Below are positions 51,481 to 64,000 of a DNA stretch of 64,000 nucleotides, in pieces (the first letter of the stretch is position 1; every line of letters begins with the position of its first letter). Location of the stretch: the NCBI GenBank assembly GCA_036571765.1, contig BROE01000013.1, forward strand, positions 14,899,226 through 14,963,225. The letters are read 5' to 3'. The DNA comes from Plecoglossus altivelis. Taxonomy: Eukaryota > Chordata > Actinopteri > Osmeriformes > Plecoglossidae. The position numbers were made by a program, and so were the translations under genes. The notes beneath the pieces are model-generated. The model was not told where the DNA came from. It saw only the letters and a list, made by a program, of their open reading frames with translations, and did no database searches.

Positions 51481-51646
51481 TGTGCAAGTGTATGTGTGTA
51501 TGCGTGTATTGTTCTGTACTTGTGCATGTATGTGTGCTTTGGTGTGTGTGTGTTTGCATGTGTGTGTGGGTGAGCATGTTAAGTTATTATGTGACTTGGC
51601 ATGTTATCACAGTTAGAGAGAGCGAGAGGGAGAAAGAGAGGGAGAC

Positions 51647-51691
<45 letters not shown>

Positions 51692-51732
51692 TAGAGAAAG
51701 AGAGGGAGAGAAAGAAAGAGTGAGAGAGAGAA
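51481..51732 (+). repeat. GT-rich then GA-rich simple-sequence block
   Basis: Imperfect (TG)n at 51481-51575, then an AG-rich tract at 51614-51732 with a pure (AG)n core at about 51650-51683. Confidence 0.9.
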
Positions 51733-54700
51733 TATAGCTTTGGTAAAGCGATACAGATGGGCTAGCAACAGCAGCCGCAGCTTTGGAATTAATTTTCTGT
51801 GTGCTGTAGCCTCTTCCTGCTTCGTGACCGGCTTTGAAGCACTTACTGAGGTGCTTGGAGGAGGGTGGAGGAGGCTTTGGGTTTACTCTGCAGCTGGAAA
51901 GGATGGCAGAGACAGAGCGGATGGATTTCTGATATGTGACTGGTTCTTAGCTTTGTGTCATAGATTTGCATTCAGCAGTGCAACAAACAAACGATAGTTT
52001 GAATGACATTTCAAATAGTCACACTGAACTTGAAAATGGTAAAAGTCCCTTTTGTAGATTGGGTTAAATGTACGCTTAAACTCTGGGTAGACCACAGTGG
52101 TTTACTGCAAGTCGGCGCTTTCATGCAACAATAAGGTGCGTTCTGAAAACTGCTTCTCTACTGCACTGCTCTGCTGTTCCACGGCTGACCTATGCTCTGG
52201 ACCAGAGGCAATGGGGCTCTTTCGAGTTTCATACACACGCACACAAACACTCACACATACACATATACATCATTGTTTGGATTGAAAAACGGATAAATAA
52301 GACCACAGCTGCAACCAGGATGGAAAAAGAAGCATTTCAAGGTCAAGTGATCAGGACTTTAAGCTCACCCAGCTCTGTGAGCCCTCAGTGCATGCTATTC
52401 CTCCCACTGTCAGGTAATTGCTCCCTTTCTCTTGCTGAACACTAACTCTCCTCTCAAATCAAGGATGTACCTTCCTTCTTTTTGCTACATTTGTGGTAAG
52501 GCAACAACCAGAAACACATAACACAGCGCAACATAACACACTTTGTGGCATCTGGTATAGATTCACTTGGTCTGATACTGTGCAGCTGGAAATCTTCGAC
52601 CACTTGCCCCAAGGCTAATAAAGACATCTGACAGGAACTCAAACGTTCGCCTTGGAGGTGTTGACACGGTGATTATCTACAAACCGCTGATGATTTGTAA
52701 GCCGACTGTTAAGAACTGCATGGCGTTAAATACATACTACATCTTTCAGAACAACATAGTAGCGCCTGGTAGGGAGGCCTAGGCTCTGTAAGAGCAGATA
52801 TAGGGAGGCTAAACACTGCGGAAATACTTATACTTGATATGGCCACATGGAGAGAGCTTTTAAAGCTGTGTGGAGAGAAAGTGGTTTTTGGTTTCTTGTT
52901 ACTGCACACTGCTTCCTGTGGCCTTTTAATAGCAAAAAAAAGAGAAAGCACAAGAAAGGAGAGGAGCTGGAAAAAAGAGGACAGCAGACGATTTTGCGCA
53001 CTGGGCGAAACCTGACTCTTAATTGCCATTCAATTACATAGACTAATCGGTGTAGGTGTTTCACCAACAGACTGCGTCTGTCTGGCTCTCAAGCCGTTTC
53101 GCCGCAGTGCCAAGCATCTACAGGTGAATGATGCCTGCACTCTGATCAGCCTGGGTAATGAATATGCTAATGACATCATCCATCCATTTGAAGCTGCAGC
53201 CACAGGTATGGCAGGGAGGATGGGTGCACACAGCAGTCAATGCAGATAATGGTATGAATCTCACTCCCCTGTAAGTGTTGCTGCATTGTTTGAGAGAGAG
53301 AGAGCGTTAGCGGAGATGAGACGACGAGGTCAGGAAGGGACAGAAGGAGAGAGAGGATGAAGGGCGGGAGAAGGAAAGAGAGATAAAGTATGTAGTGAAG
53401 TAGGCGGCAGGATCAGAGAAGACCCAATCTGACACGATGATATTTACAAATGGCCCTGGGCCGAATCTTTCTCTCTCTCCATCTCTATTTGTCTCTGTCT
53501 TTTTATATATATCTCACTCTTTCTCCTTTCTGTACTATTTCTCCCTCGCTCTGTCTTCCACTGAACATTTTTTCCGTACGTCCATTTCGCCTCCCTTCCT
53601 CTGTTGCTCGAGCAGTGGGCTCGGCTCAGCTAAGGCCTGACACACCCTTGGAGTTGAAAGGCTTACGACAGAGTATCACTTTACTGAGGCAAACCAGAAT
53701 CAGCACTACCGTTAGGTGAGCTTGAAGGTCAGAGGCCTGAGACCCTAGAGAAGAAGAGGTGGACTAAAGTAGACTGAGAGGACATGGGAGGTGGGATGAT
53801 GAGGTAAATAGAATGGGATACACCAGTCACTCATCGTGAATATGGAGACATCGTGTCAGTAAACTGCCCAGACACACAAAAAAAGTATACAGACACAGGG
53901 GTTGTGAGTGTATGTCTGTGTGTGTGGATAAATGGGTGCTAGAGGTAGGAGTTTGCTGATCCTTCTTAAGCCATTACACCGAGTCAAGTACTAATTATGG
54001 CCCAGAAGGACCTAGCTCTTCCAGTTTACATACTGCTGGTCCTTAACATTATTCATCCACACACACAGGCCATTATACGGCTCTTTATGCATGAATGAGC
54101 ATACCTGCGCATTCATCACACTTAGATGCTTTAGTCCAGGTCACTGACCTCAGGAATCTACACCATATATGTTACTTTAATATCTACAATAGAACAGATG
54201 GCATGCCATGGAAATTATACAAATACGGTATAAAAAAGGATGATCGTTTCATTCACCAGCACAGTCAATGGCACAAAAAAGACAATTCACTCAATTTATT
54301 GCAATAGATTGTCGCATAGCAATTCAAGTCACTGACTTACACCAGTTAACCAGCTGAAAAGGCAGTAAAAAGACACAATAAAGACAGTCTGACAGCAATT
54401 AACAAGATATTAATAGAAGAAATGGGAGTGAATCGGTCCATGCTGTTGGCAACTGGAATCTGAAACGGCATATACCGAAGACATTCATTAACAGTCTGAG
54501 TGTCAATTTACAATGCGGCAGTGAAACATACAGCCACACATACTACTATAAGTGAGCGGTAATCAATTTACTACAGTATAAGAACACACACCAGGATGTC
54601 ATGTACTGAAATGTGAATAACCAATGGTGTCTTGAATTAGTCAAGGTTTCTTTTTTTTTCCTTTTTTCATCAAGCTAGAAATGTAATAATTATGTCTTCA

Positions 54701-56690
54701 GTTATTATGTCAATGTAATTGCCAAGCCAAATATTCTGTCTGTATATCCAAGAATGTTAATGACTAGATACTTAAAAAAGAGAAAATGTGTTGAAGACAT
54801 CTGCATCTTCTTGGCAATTCAATCAGCCACTAGCTCCTTGAACCATAATTAAAATGTGAGAGGTTCATAAAACCCATGTCTCAAACCTTTTGTCTGCCAC
54901 TCACAGTCTCAAAGTATTTTCGTCACAAAAGAAGATGTGACAGAATAGCGTTCTTTTTTAAGCTACACGCACAGACAGACACTTGAGCAAGTGTGGAAGT
55001 GTGCAAGAGAGCTAGGCCCAGCTTTCCAAACAAAGCCCCAAACTCCCCAACCATTCCTGGAAGTGTGGGGAGGGAGGGATTAGCTAGAGATTCAGACAAA
55101 CCCAGGATCCAACTGGGGGGTGGGGACGTAAGGGGGAGACAGGAAACTGCGGTGTCTGGAATTGATTTGAGGCAAAGGAAAAATAAAATTGTTGGGATTC
55201 TTTAAGCTAGGGGACAGGAGACGAGCGGCCACAGATCCGAACCACTGGTCTGGGGGAGGACACACGAGAAGGAAAGTGGAAAATGAGACACTGCTTTAGA
55301 CTCTGGGGTTTAGTTTAATGCCTTGTTCAAAAGCCTTGGCTGGAAAATGGAGCCTAAAAATGAAGCAAGGGCAGAGTCCAGACAGACTAGACAATTTACA
55401 TAAAAAGTATATTTTAATATTTGCTAGTTTTCACACATCATTTCAACTAACTGATATTGGTATTCTACCGAAAGTTAGATGCTAACAGAATTGCTATTAT
55501 TGTCAGCATCATAATACCCTATTTCTGGCAAAGTGATAAGAAAATCTCACATTGAGACATTCTTTTGAATTACTTTTTCGATAATGCGTTGACTCTGGGG
55601 TAATTATTGTGATTCACTGGTTAGGCAAACAGTGCATTTAGCCACTCTGCAATAGTTAATCAATCTGGCCCGAACCCTCTACCATAGCCTCCACCACCCA
55701 ACATCCTCACCCTGACCCCCTCCAGAATATCTGTTTGGAATGCTGAGAGAGATTTGACAAGGGACAGCCAGACAGGAGACCAAAAAGTGTAATGAATGAA
55801 GAAGTGGAGGGTCAATGTTTGGCTCAATTCTCTGTGAACATAAGTGATCTAGATCTAATGACCACTGGGGGTGGGCACTGGCCCTGTATGAATATTCCAG
55901 CCACCGTCCCCTAACTATTTGGTCATTGCCATTTCCATTAATTACATTGGCCAACAGTGATGGAGAGGAGTGTGCAGGATTGGCTGTGCATGCCTTAGGT
56001 CCTGTGGTTGGCTACCATAATGGTTCAGTCATGCACATGCTCAGTATGATTCAAGCTGGTAACTTGCCCTCTCTGCAGTGTGAAGAAACAAATATACTAA
56101 ACTCACAATTTCATAGCCAGTGAACTGATTTTCTTCATGGGCAAGGTCAGCAGACCTGAAACGGTCTCCATGATTATTATACAAACACAGAGGAAGTTAA
56201 GGTGATGAGCGAGCGAGACAGAGAGAGAGTGAAAGCGAGCGAGAGAGGGAAGAGATTGAGCAATGTCAACAGGATGGGCAAAGACAAATCAAAGAGAAGG
56301 CACACAGTGAGAGACCACTTCAGCGCTTCACATTTCCTCTTGTTAACATCGAGACCACAACAATGTCTCTTCTGAACCTAAAATGTCATAATCGAAATAC
56401 AAAATAAATACACAGTGTAAGCATACGTTCATCATCTACATTTGACACTGACTCATTTACTAGCGGTAGTAAGTTCATTACTTAAATGTTGCCTAACTAT
56501 TTATCTGCGTAGCATCTGCCCTGTTTAAATGCTCTGTGAAAAACAGGCATCCCATTTCTGTTTTAAAATAAGGTTAAAGCAGCCCTAACCCTCAACAGAG
56601 CAGCCACAAGGGGCCCTTAACAAGGGAAGATGGAGGAGGGGAAAAGTGATGTCAGTAGTTATCAATCTTCCTAGGTCCACGCAGTTCAAG
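51733..56690. other. upstream non-coding DNA
   Basis: No gene. GA-rich at 53290-53400, CT-rich at 53468-53560, GA-rich at 56207-56250. The stretch 53040-53225 is repeat-free with TAATGAATATGCTAATGA-type cores near 53156 and might be regulatory. Confidence 0.5.
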
Positions 56691-56694
56691 CCAA

Positions 56695-57185
56695 CCACCA
56701 TTAATTAGCAATATCCTCTCCGTCTGGGCTTGATATGTCTATTTGTGAATAATAATCCCATACATCAACTATTCCACAGACGCAGGTTAATGACTCATAT
56801 TCCAAAGTCAATTATATCTAGTTCAGGCCTGTGGGAGTCAGGAAATTACCCATCAGCCCCCTCTCTCATACGTCCGTGATTGTGAGGACTAATTGGAGAC
56901 AAAATGAACGATGGTGTGTTGCGACCTGCCTCTCTAAAGATTTTCAGAAGATTGAGCACCGGCTGGGAAATTTGCTGGTTTAAAATGAGATATTGACAAA
57001 GATTTCCATCTCCATCAGGTTTCACAAAAGATTGTTTTATCAGTGCAAACCAGAGAGAGATGAAAGAGATTATTCTGGGAGAATCAAACACACCAATAAC
57101 AAAAGCAGGACACTTTTCTCCTCTCCAGTTTAAGCGATAACTTATGGGGATGCTATGTGGTGAAAATGTCCATAAAAACATTAGT
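56695..57185. promoter_or_regulatory. candidate conserved non-coding stretch upstream of cdh11
   Basis: About 490 repeat-free bases rich in factor-type sites: TTAATTAGC at the left edge, CTAATTGG near 56889, a GATTGTTTTATC SOX-like site near 57030 and paired ATAA/TTAT cores. It stands out from the GA/CT-rich surroundings. The minus-strand frame across it has no family match. Confidence 0.28.
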
Positions 57186-60100
57186 TCCAAAAGTGTATTC
57201 CAGTCATTGCACTTATAAAGAAACTACACACAATATTACAATTATCCGTCAATATCATAATGCACTATGCTCCACTGTATCTGTAAGAGTATGCTGTGGT
57301 TATTAGAGACATAATAAAACTGTGACAGCAGTAACCTTTGGCAGGGGTTTGTGAGGCAGAAGCTGGTGATACGGTGTTATCATTAGGTCTGTCTCCAGAA
57401 GACTCGCAGCCCAGGGCAAGGTATATTCTCTGGGTCTAATCCAACATTTAATGCTGCATTACTGGAGCCGTATCTCGGCCATGGCTTTATCCCCTTTTCC
57501 TTTCTATATACAGATCTTTTTTTCTGTTTGTAAAGGGAAAAGGAGGAAGGGTGGGGTGGTTTGGGGGTTAGCGAACGGGTTGGTGGTGCTTACTCCCGAC
57601 AGGGGCAGTCACCCTCAACACACAATCCGCCATTTCAGGAACTACACAAAAGGAGACAGAAAACCAAGTGTAGCTCAAGCCCCGGCTCAATTTGACCTGA
57701 TCTGTCTTAGCTTCAGTGCACATGGCTCTGATAGCCAACGTAAATTGCAGAAATTAATAAGATATTAATATGACAGATATCAAAGGGAAAAGGGAAATCC
57801 TCTTTTTCATTCTTCCAAGCAGAGAAATTAGATTGTTAATCCTCTGAGGCTTACATTTGTTTTCTGTATCTCTGAGTTTTGATTCCTTTGGGATTTATGA
57901 AGCATGGTAATCCCACAGGAAGTCCGTTTAGTTTCTTCCCTCCACCCCCTCCAGGCTGCTCTGGGACAACAGAGAGGACATTGCTGTGAGATGTATCCCT
58001 CTACAGTCTGCCACATGTTTGTGGGACATTTGGGTATAATTATGGCACACAGTCAGTCAGAATAGTAATGTCTCCAGGTGGCCTGGACGCAGAGTCGATC
58101 AGAGGTCTACTGAGGCATAGTATCTCAGTTTGACCTCACTGTCCATTCTGAATAGACATGATGGATTATTACAGGTTGTGAATCACTGAAACAGAAACCA
58201 TAACATGTCCAGAGAGGTTAATCTGTACGATTCATCTGGAGAGGGAAACTAGCAGAGTGGAGTGAGTACTTGCTGTTTCCCTCCACTGCAATTTCTATTG
58301 ATATGTCATTGATGGAACCTGGTTCTATCAAAACTCCTGCAAACAATTAATAGTACTGGTAGGCTTAAAGTACATCAGTGACACAGTAAATATCACAGAA
58401 AATCATTTTCCACAAGGAGATGGATTTAGCATCTCTAGTCAGACCACAGATCTTTAGAAAAGAAGAAAGCCTGTTTGTCTATTTATAGTTATGAACTAAA
58501 AACTAGCCGGGAGACAATCTGTATTCTACCATGGCAAGAGGATAATAGAGTCATTCTGCTGCACAGCCATGAGTGAAAACCATAATCCTCATCTGAAACC
58601 CTACAATGTAAAGCTAGGCTAGGCTAGCTAAGCGCTTTTGTTCTAGTCCACAGCCCAGTTGAATCCCCACCCTCCAGCAAGACATCATGTAACAAAAGAG
58701 GTCATCTGCATATGAGGGAGTCCAGGCCTCAATAAAAGTCTCCATATATGTGATGGATTTGGCTTTAGGACCAGGGGTCAATGGGTGAAGCTGAGAGGGG
58801 TGGCCAGCTGCCGACAGTGTTGTCATTAGCATACTAGCACCACGGCTAGTTAGCATAGACTTTGTGTACATCTTTTTTTCTCCATAGAGTTAGTTCAGGG
58901 ATTATTCTTAGCAGTCTGACATCTGACATAAGTGCTGTCCTAGGATGGAATGATAAACTAAGCCCATTTAGATTGTATCAAGTAAAATCCTTAACTTTTC
59001 AAGGGAGAAACAATATGTAGTTTAGACACTGATTATGCTCAATGTCCTCGGGAAAGCCAGGTTTATAACTCAAGTTGATCTATAGATAGGAGAGGGACAG
59101 AATGATAGAGAAAAAGAAAGAGGTGGATGAAAACAGGCAAAGAAAATGAGAATTTGAGAGAGCAAGATAAATAAAAGACATACTAAAACACAGAGAAACT
59201 GCTAAATAGCTTGACAGAAATACAAACAAAAAATAGATACAATTACTAAAGGCTTTATGCAATTTCACATGCAGTGTGAACTAACTCGGATTACTTTTAA
59301 ACAGCTATCAGGGTACAGGGTGTCACAGGCAATTTGCAGGCTTTTAGATCTCAAAGCACAGAGGCATGCTCTGAAGTGCTGGTTCCACCTTAAAGTCATT
59401 AAACATGTCAACTATAATGACAACACTTTTCTTCCACAGCAGCCCCAGCATCTACTGATCCCTCCATCATGAATATGGGAGCCGACCTCTGGATCTACAC
59501 ACAGACACTCCACATGGAACACACATGAAAGGAAAATCACATGGCCATCAATCATGCTATGACACTATGAATGACTCTAGGAACTATGGTGTCTCATAAA
59601 TTGTTAGTATGCACATAAAATCTGCTAGTATGCATGCTATGGACATATATCACCCTTGATGCACAGGGGTGTGTTAACCATTTTATTGTCTACTAAATGG
59701 ACTAAAATCCAATGATTTCACTGCTATGAAATTAAGATCTTTATATATATATATATATGAATATTCTGCTGCAATACCCATCAATGTATAACTGTAATGT
59801 ATCGTTGGTTTCAGTACGACCTGGCCTTAACAGTGTACAACCTGCTTCACAACAACACTAGAGAGAATTCTACTTCAGAGATGGGGGAGAGAACAAGCTG
59901 AATCATATTTTGTTCAGTGGATTATGCCTTATATATCCTACCACATATAGAACACTCACAGTTTCCAATATGAGTACAACCCTGTCCAAACAGAGCCTCC
60001 AGGACTACTTCAATGCACAGCATGGTTTCATAAGCAGTATGCTCAGGAATACCATGCTGCATATAGCGAGTGTGCATGACCAGCGTGCACAACTGACATG

Positions 60101-63100
60101 AACTAGCGTGGCACGAGAGCAGCCGTTCTGGCAGGGAGAGAGCAGAACAAGGCAGGGTGATCAGCAGCAGCTTCCAGGATAAACATGCAGGTCACAGCTG
60201 TGCGGCTCCGTCTGTCAGTCAACATTTCCATGCCTACTACACACACACACACATGGCCAGCAAAGGCACCGGCACTAGGCCGCCAGGGCCAAACGTGACA
60301 CAGCGATAAAATAAAAGTGCTCAGTCTGAGGCCTGCCATGTAAGTGGAAAGCCAATGTGTCACAGATGCAGACGGACCTGCAGTGAGTACATGCATCCTC
60401 CCACTGAGCAGATGTACACCCCTTCAAAATAGTATCCAGTTCTTTCACCTCCTCATTGCCCCATGTATACAAATATATTCCTCTAGCACACGGACCTGAT
60501 GACTCACTGTCTCTAGTCACCATCTTGATGTTTGTCATTTACAGCTTCGTCTCCCGCATCTCACCCCCCATCACCCTTGAGGAGAGCAGGAGCTACAATG
60601 GTTGCTTTCCACACAGGAAATCATGTCTCTGAGATGCTCAATGCCTAACCCGAGCTGTTTGTCCATTACGGTTCGTACAAAAGACATACCTCATGAGAAG
60701 TATCCGGGATGGTAATGGTGTTCCGAAGTCAATGTATGATCAAAGCAGCACAACAATCAGTACCTTAAAGGACCAGTCAGTGTGAGCATGGTGTTCCCTG
60801 GAGATATGTGCTCTGTGCATCACTGACAGCAGCCACGTACAGACCTGATTCTTCTGAACTTCAAATAGAGAGCAGAGAACAAACTGAATAAGTAAGCACT
60901 CGCAAACAACGGAGTGCCATTATACATAACAAGTGCAAGGGTACCAGAAAAGAAATCCGAATGAATCAACCCAGCCGGATGTTCTTGTCCTAATGTGAAG
61001 ATTTAAAGAGTAAAACACCCACAATTAATGTAGCTAGCGGGCTACACATGCTGATGTGTAAGAGATTAATGAGTATTAGAGCACAGAACAAGCTTGGATG
61101 AGATCTTGCATCCAGGTTTGATAACGTTCTAAAAGGCAACAGTGTCGATGATGGTTAGAGACACATAATAAGGTTGCGGAAGAGAGATATTTCCTCTTAG
61201 TGAGGTATCATTCACAAGCATGTCATCCTTCAACTTCAACTCATCCAAGGTTTAAACTAACCTTTCAGCGTATTTTTATCACCTGTTTCATGAATATTTC
61301 ATACTGAATCCAGCCCAACTGATAAGCACTAATCATTAGATTGTTTCAATGTTATCTATGGCAGAATCTCCTAAGTCTTTCCATAAGCCACCAACATTTC
61401 CCTTCCCTGTCTTTGATAAACCCAAGAACCATATCAACTGAGATGCTGTGATAGAAATGGGAATAACCAGTCCTGTAGCAAAAACCAAGCAGATCCTCCA
61501 AAATGTGCATCGATGCATTAAAGGACAATGATAATATCCTGATCATCATTCATATCTTCAGTATGGTATGATGCAATACTAGCAGCCATAGTGAGTCAAT
61601 TTTTGAATGTCTACAACAACCAGTTTACAAGCGATGGTAAGTGGTGTGGAGGTGACTGTAGGATGCAGGAGTGAGATGCTGAGGATGCAGACAGAAGCGA
61701 GAAGCCTGTCCCCCAGGCAGATTACGTATTCTCCACACGTGTTGGTATTCAAGAGCCATGCTCGGGTTCACCCAGCTCTCGTGGGGGATCATGTTTATGG
61801 ATACACTCGTGAATATGTATTTGTCAGATCATGAGCCTTTGTGCCATCGAACAACCTTTATTTCTCCTGATAGATGTCAGTAAAGTCTGCTGTTGACTAT
61901 CACCCCTCTCTAAAAACCTCAATTAGATCCATCCACTTTTTCCCCCTTGACTGAGGTTGAGGCTAAAGGAGACGCCACCACTGCATTGCATTACATGACC
62001 TGCGTGAAAAGCCGCAATCGAGGGAAATTCTATCTGCTTTCAACATGCATTTAGCCTCCACAACATTGGAGTCAGGTTTGTGTTGGATAGGCTGTCTACA
62101 CCTGACTAAATACAGTGTAAGAGCTGGATTGAGAAATCAACACATTTGAAGGCCTATTTCAACTTCAAGTCATAATGCTGCTATCTAATAAAATGTCTTT
62201 TGTCAGAAAATTGATTGTTTATAGTAATGCACAGTACCTTATTCAAATAGAAATTGACTACAGTGAAAGTTATGACAATGATCAAATGCCTCTTAAGAAT
62301 TAAAGTTAAAATGGAAAGCACACAATATAGCCATGCAGTGCATACATAGTGATTAGCTGACAGACAAAGATAGAGAGTGTTGAGGATTTGGAGGACGTTT
62401 GAAGAACTCCTTCAAAAGCCCAGATTAAAACAGCAGCATGCAATGATATAAGACTATAGTTGGTCTGCTGTACATACCTACACCTTCAGTCAGGGTAGTC
62501 AACGTAAATGTTTAATTTGCATAAATATCTTCACCTCTCTCTTTCTCTCTTTATCTTTATATCTCTTACACACACAAACACACTCTCTCTTTGTATGGAG
62601 GCTGAATCTAAAAGGAACAAGGACCATCGGTCCTGGAGGATAAGCAATCTCTCCTCTAATGATAAGGAAGCGCAATTTCTCTTCTTTGCCTTTTAGGTGT
62701 AGTCATTGGTAAGTGACCTATAGTATCTCTCTTGCCCTTCTCTTGCTTTCCCCTCTCTCTACCCTCCCCTCCCCTCTCCCTTTCAGCCTCCCTCCTTCTT
62801 TCGGTCGCTTTCTTTCTCTCATTTCATTTCGAGGAGTAGTCAAAAGAGGCAGTGCCGCTGAATGGCTATCTTGATAAGAAGAGTCTGTGAGCTAGATGCG
62901 CTGAGACAGCCTCCAATGAATATCAAGTGACATGAGTCAGAGAGGGAGCGGCATAGGGAGAGGCAGCAAGGAGCAGAGAAAAAAGACAGGATGAAAGGGA
63001 TGGAGAGGCGCACAGAGACCACGAGAATGAGATGGAAACGAGGGGAACTTGGAGGAAGGAAGGTAGACAGCTAGAAAGCGGGGAAAGAAGGGAAAAATAA

Positions 63101-64000
63101 AGACCGGTCTTCCATTAGAGTGGCCTTCCTCATTTAAACAGCCATTACTTCCATAGCCCCTGGACGGAGGTGGGTGTGGGGCGGGGGGCGGGAAGGTTGG
63201 GTGCTGACATACACCCGCTGGCACTTGCCAAATTAGAAGAGGCTGCAGCCTACCAGGGTGAATACTAAACGTGTCCACTTGGCTTTCTCTCTATGCCACT
63301 GATTCATCTCCTCCAGTTGAGACGTCCACCATTCACTCGAGCGTTCACCCGCACACCTTGCAGCGCTGCAACACGGCTCGGTGAGGCGGTAGTGTGAAGG
63401 GCTGGTAGTGTGGAGGTGGGTCGATGGGTGACTTGGGGGTGATGTGAGGGTGGGTGCGTGGTGTGAGGGATCTGGAACTGCTGGCAAAGATAACTAGCAC
63501 AGATTAACTAACACTAATTAAAAAATGTTCAAAACGTATGGGTCAAAGGCAAACGACCATCCTCCTCTTGTTCACCATTTTGGTCTCTCACCCTCTCTCC
63601 CTTGCATTAGCTTCTCCGTCACTTTCTTTCTCCATCTCTCTTTCCCTCATTCCTTCCCCAGACCATAGGCTGCAGTGTAATCATGCCCAGTCGGGAGTCA
63701 TTCATCACTGCTGGCGCACCCCCCACCCACCCCAACACCCCCAACACGCCCCCATCGCTAAGGCGACTGGGGAGATGTAACTTTCACACTGCAAAGCTTC
63801 TTTCCTCTTCTCCCTGCTCTGCTAATGACTAAATCTGTCATTTTCACCATTATGAGGATTTCTGTGGGTCCTTTCTACAACTCCATCATGGCTGATTTGT
63901 TCCGGTGTGCCAGATTCACTGTGAAATAAGCTACTTGCTTTCAGATGCGTTTTCTCACTATCTCTCTCTCCCTCTCTTTCTCTTTTGCCACGGCTCCTGA
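57186..64000. other. upstream non-coding DNA
   Basis: No gene recognised. Items: (TA)n at 59741-59759, (AC)n at about 60237-60252, an octamer ATTTGCAT at 62515-62522, CT-rich tracts at 62535-62600 and 62740-62825, and a G-rich patch with CpGs at about 63165-63200. A promoter of cdh11 could lie here or beyond the window; none can be assigned. Confidence 0.5.

Overview
This is vertebrate genomic DNA, almost certainly from a ray-finned (teleost) fish. It is AT-rich, full of CA/GT, GA/CT and TA microsatellites, has one 416-base assembly gap, and has GT-AG introns of only 0.2-3.4 kb inside a gene whose mammalian version is far larger. The species cannot be fixed from the sequence.

One protein-coding gene is recognisable, on the minus strand. 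It is a type II classical cadherin that I call cdh11 (cadherin-11, OB-cadherin). I could join eleven coding exons from the ATG at 47742 to the TAA at 32266. The phases agree at every junction and give 2403 nt, or 800 residues. The product has a signal peptide, a prodomain ending in RSKR, a mature N-terminus GWVW (the Trp2/Trp4 type II adhesion signature), five cadherin repeats, one membrane helix, a p120-catenin juxtamembrane segment and a C-terminal beta-catenin-binding tail. The 5' part of the first coding exon is 5'UTR (to about 47972) and carries a short upstream ORF. The 3'UTR probably runs to polyadenylation signals near 31.0 kb.

Layout: 1-30.95 kb is a gene-free flank downstream of cdh11, with two isolated CpG-dense blocks (about 3.08-3.34 kb and 28.99-29.44 kb), several stretches that look like conserved regulatory DNA, a small foldback repeat and simple repeats. 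From 30.95 to 47.97 kb is cdh11, with dinucleotide repeats in introns and a gap in the 3.4 kb intron between coding exons 9 and 10. From 47.97 to 64 kb no coding exon is visible; this is probably the long 5' non-coding intron or promoter-proximal desert of cdh11. I found no tRNA, rRNA, CRISPR or intact transposon.

The picture is a compact developmental adhesion gene inside a transposon-poor, probably regulatory desert. No novel multi-gene system was found. The most checkable observations are the orphan CpG-dense blocks, the 5'UTR uORF, the hairpin near the start of the 3'UTR, and the read-through form that would cut the protein inside its membrane helix.
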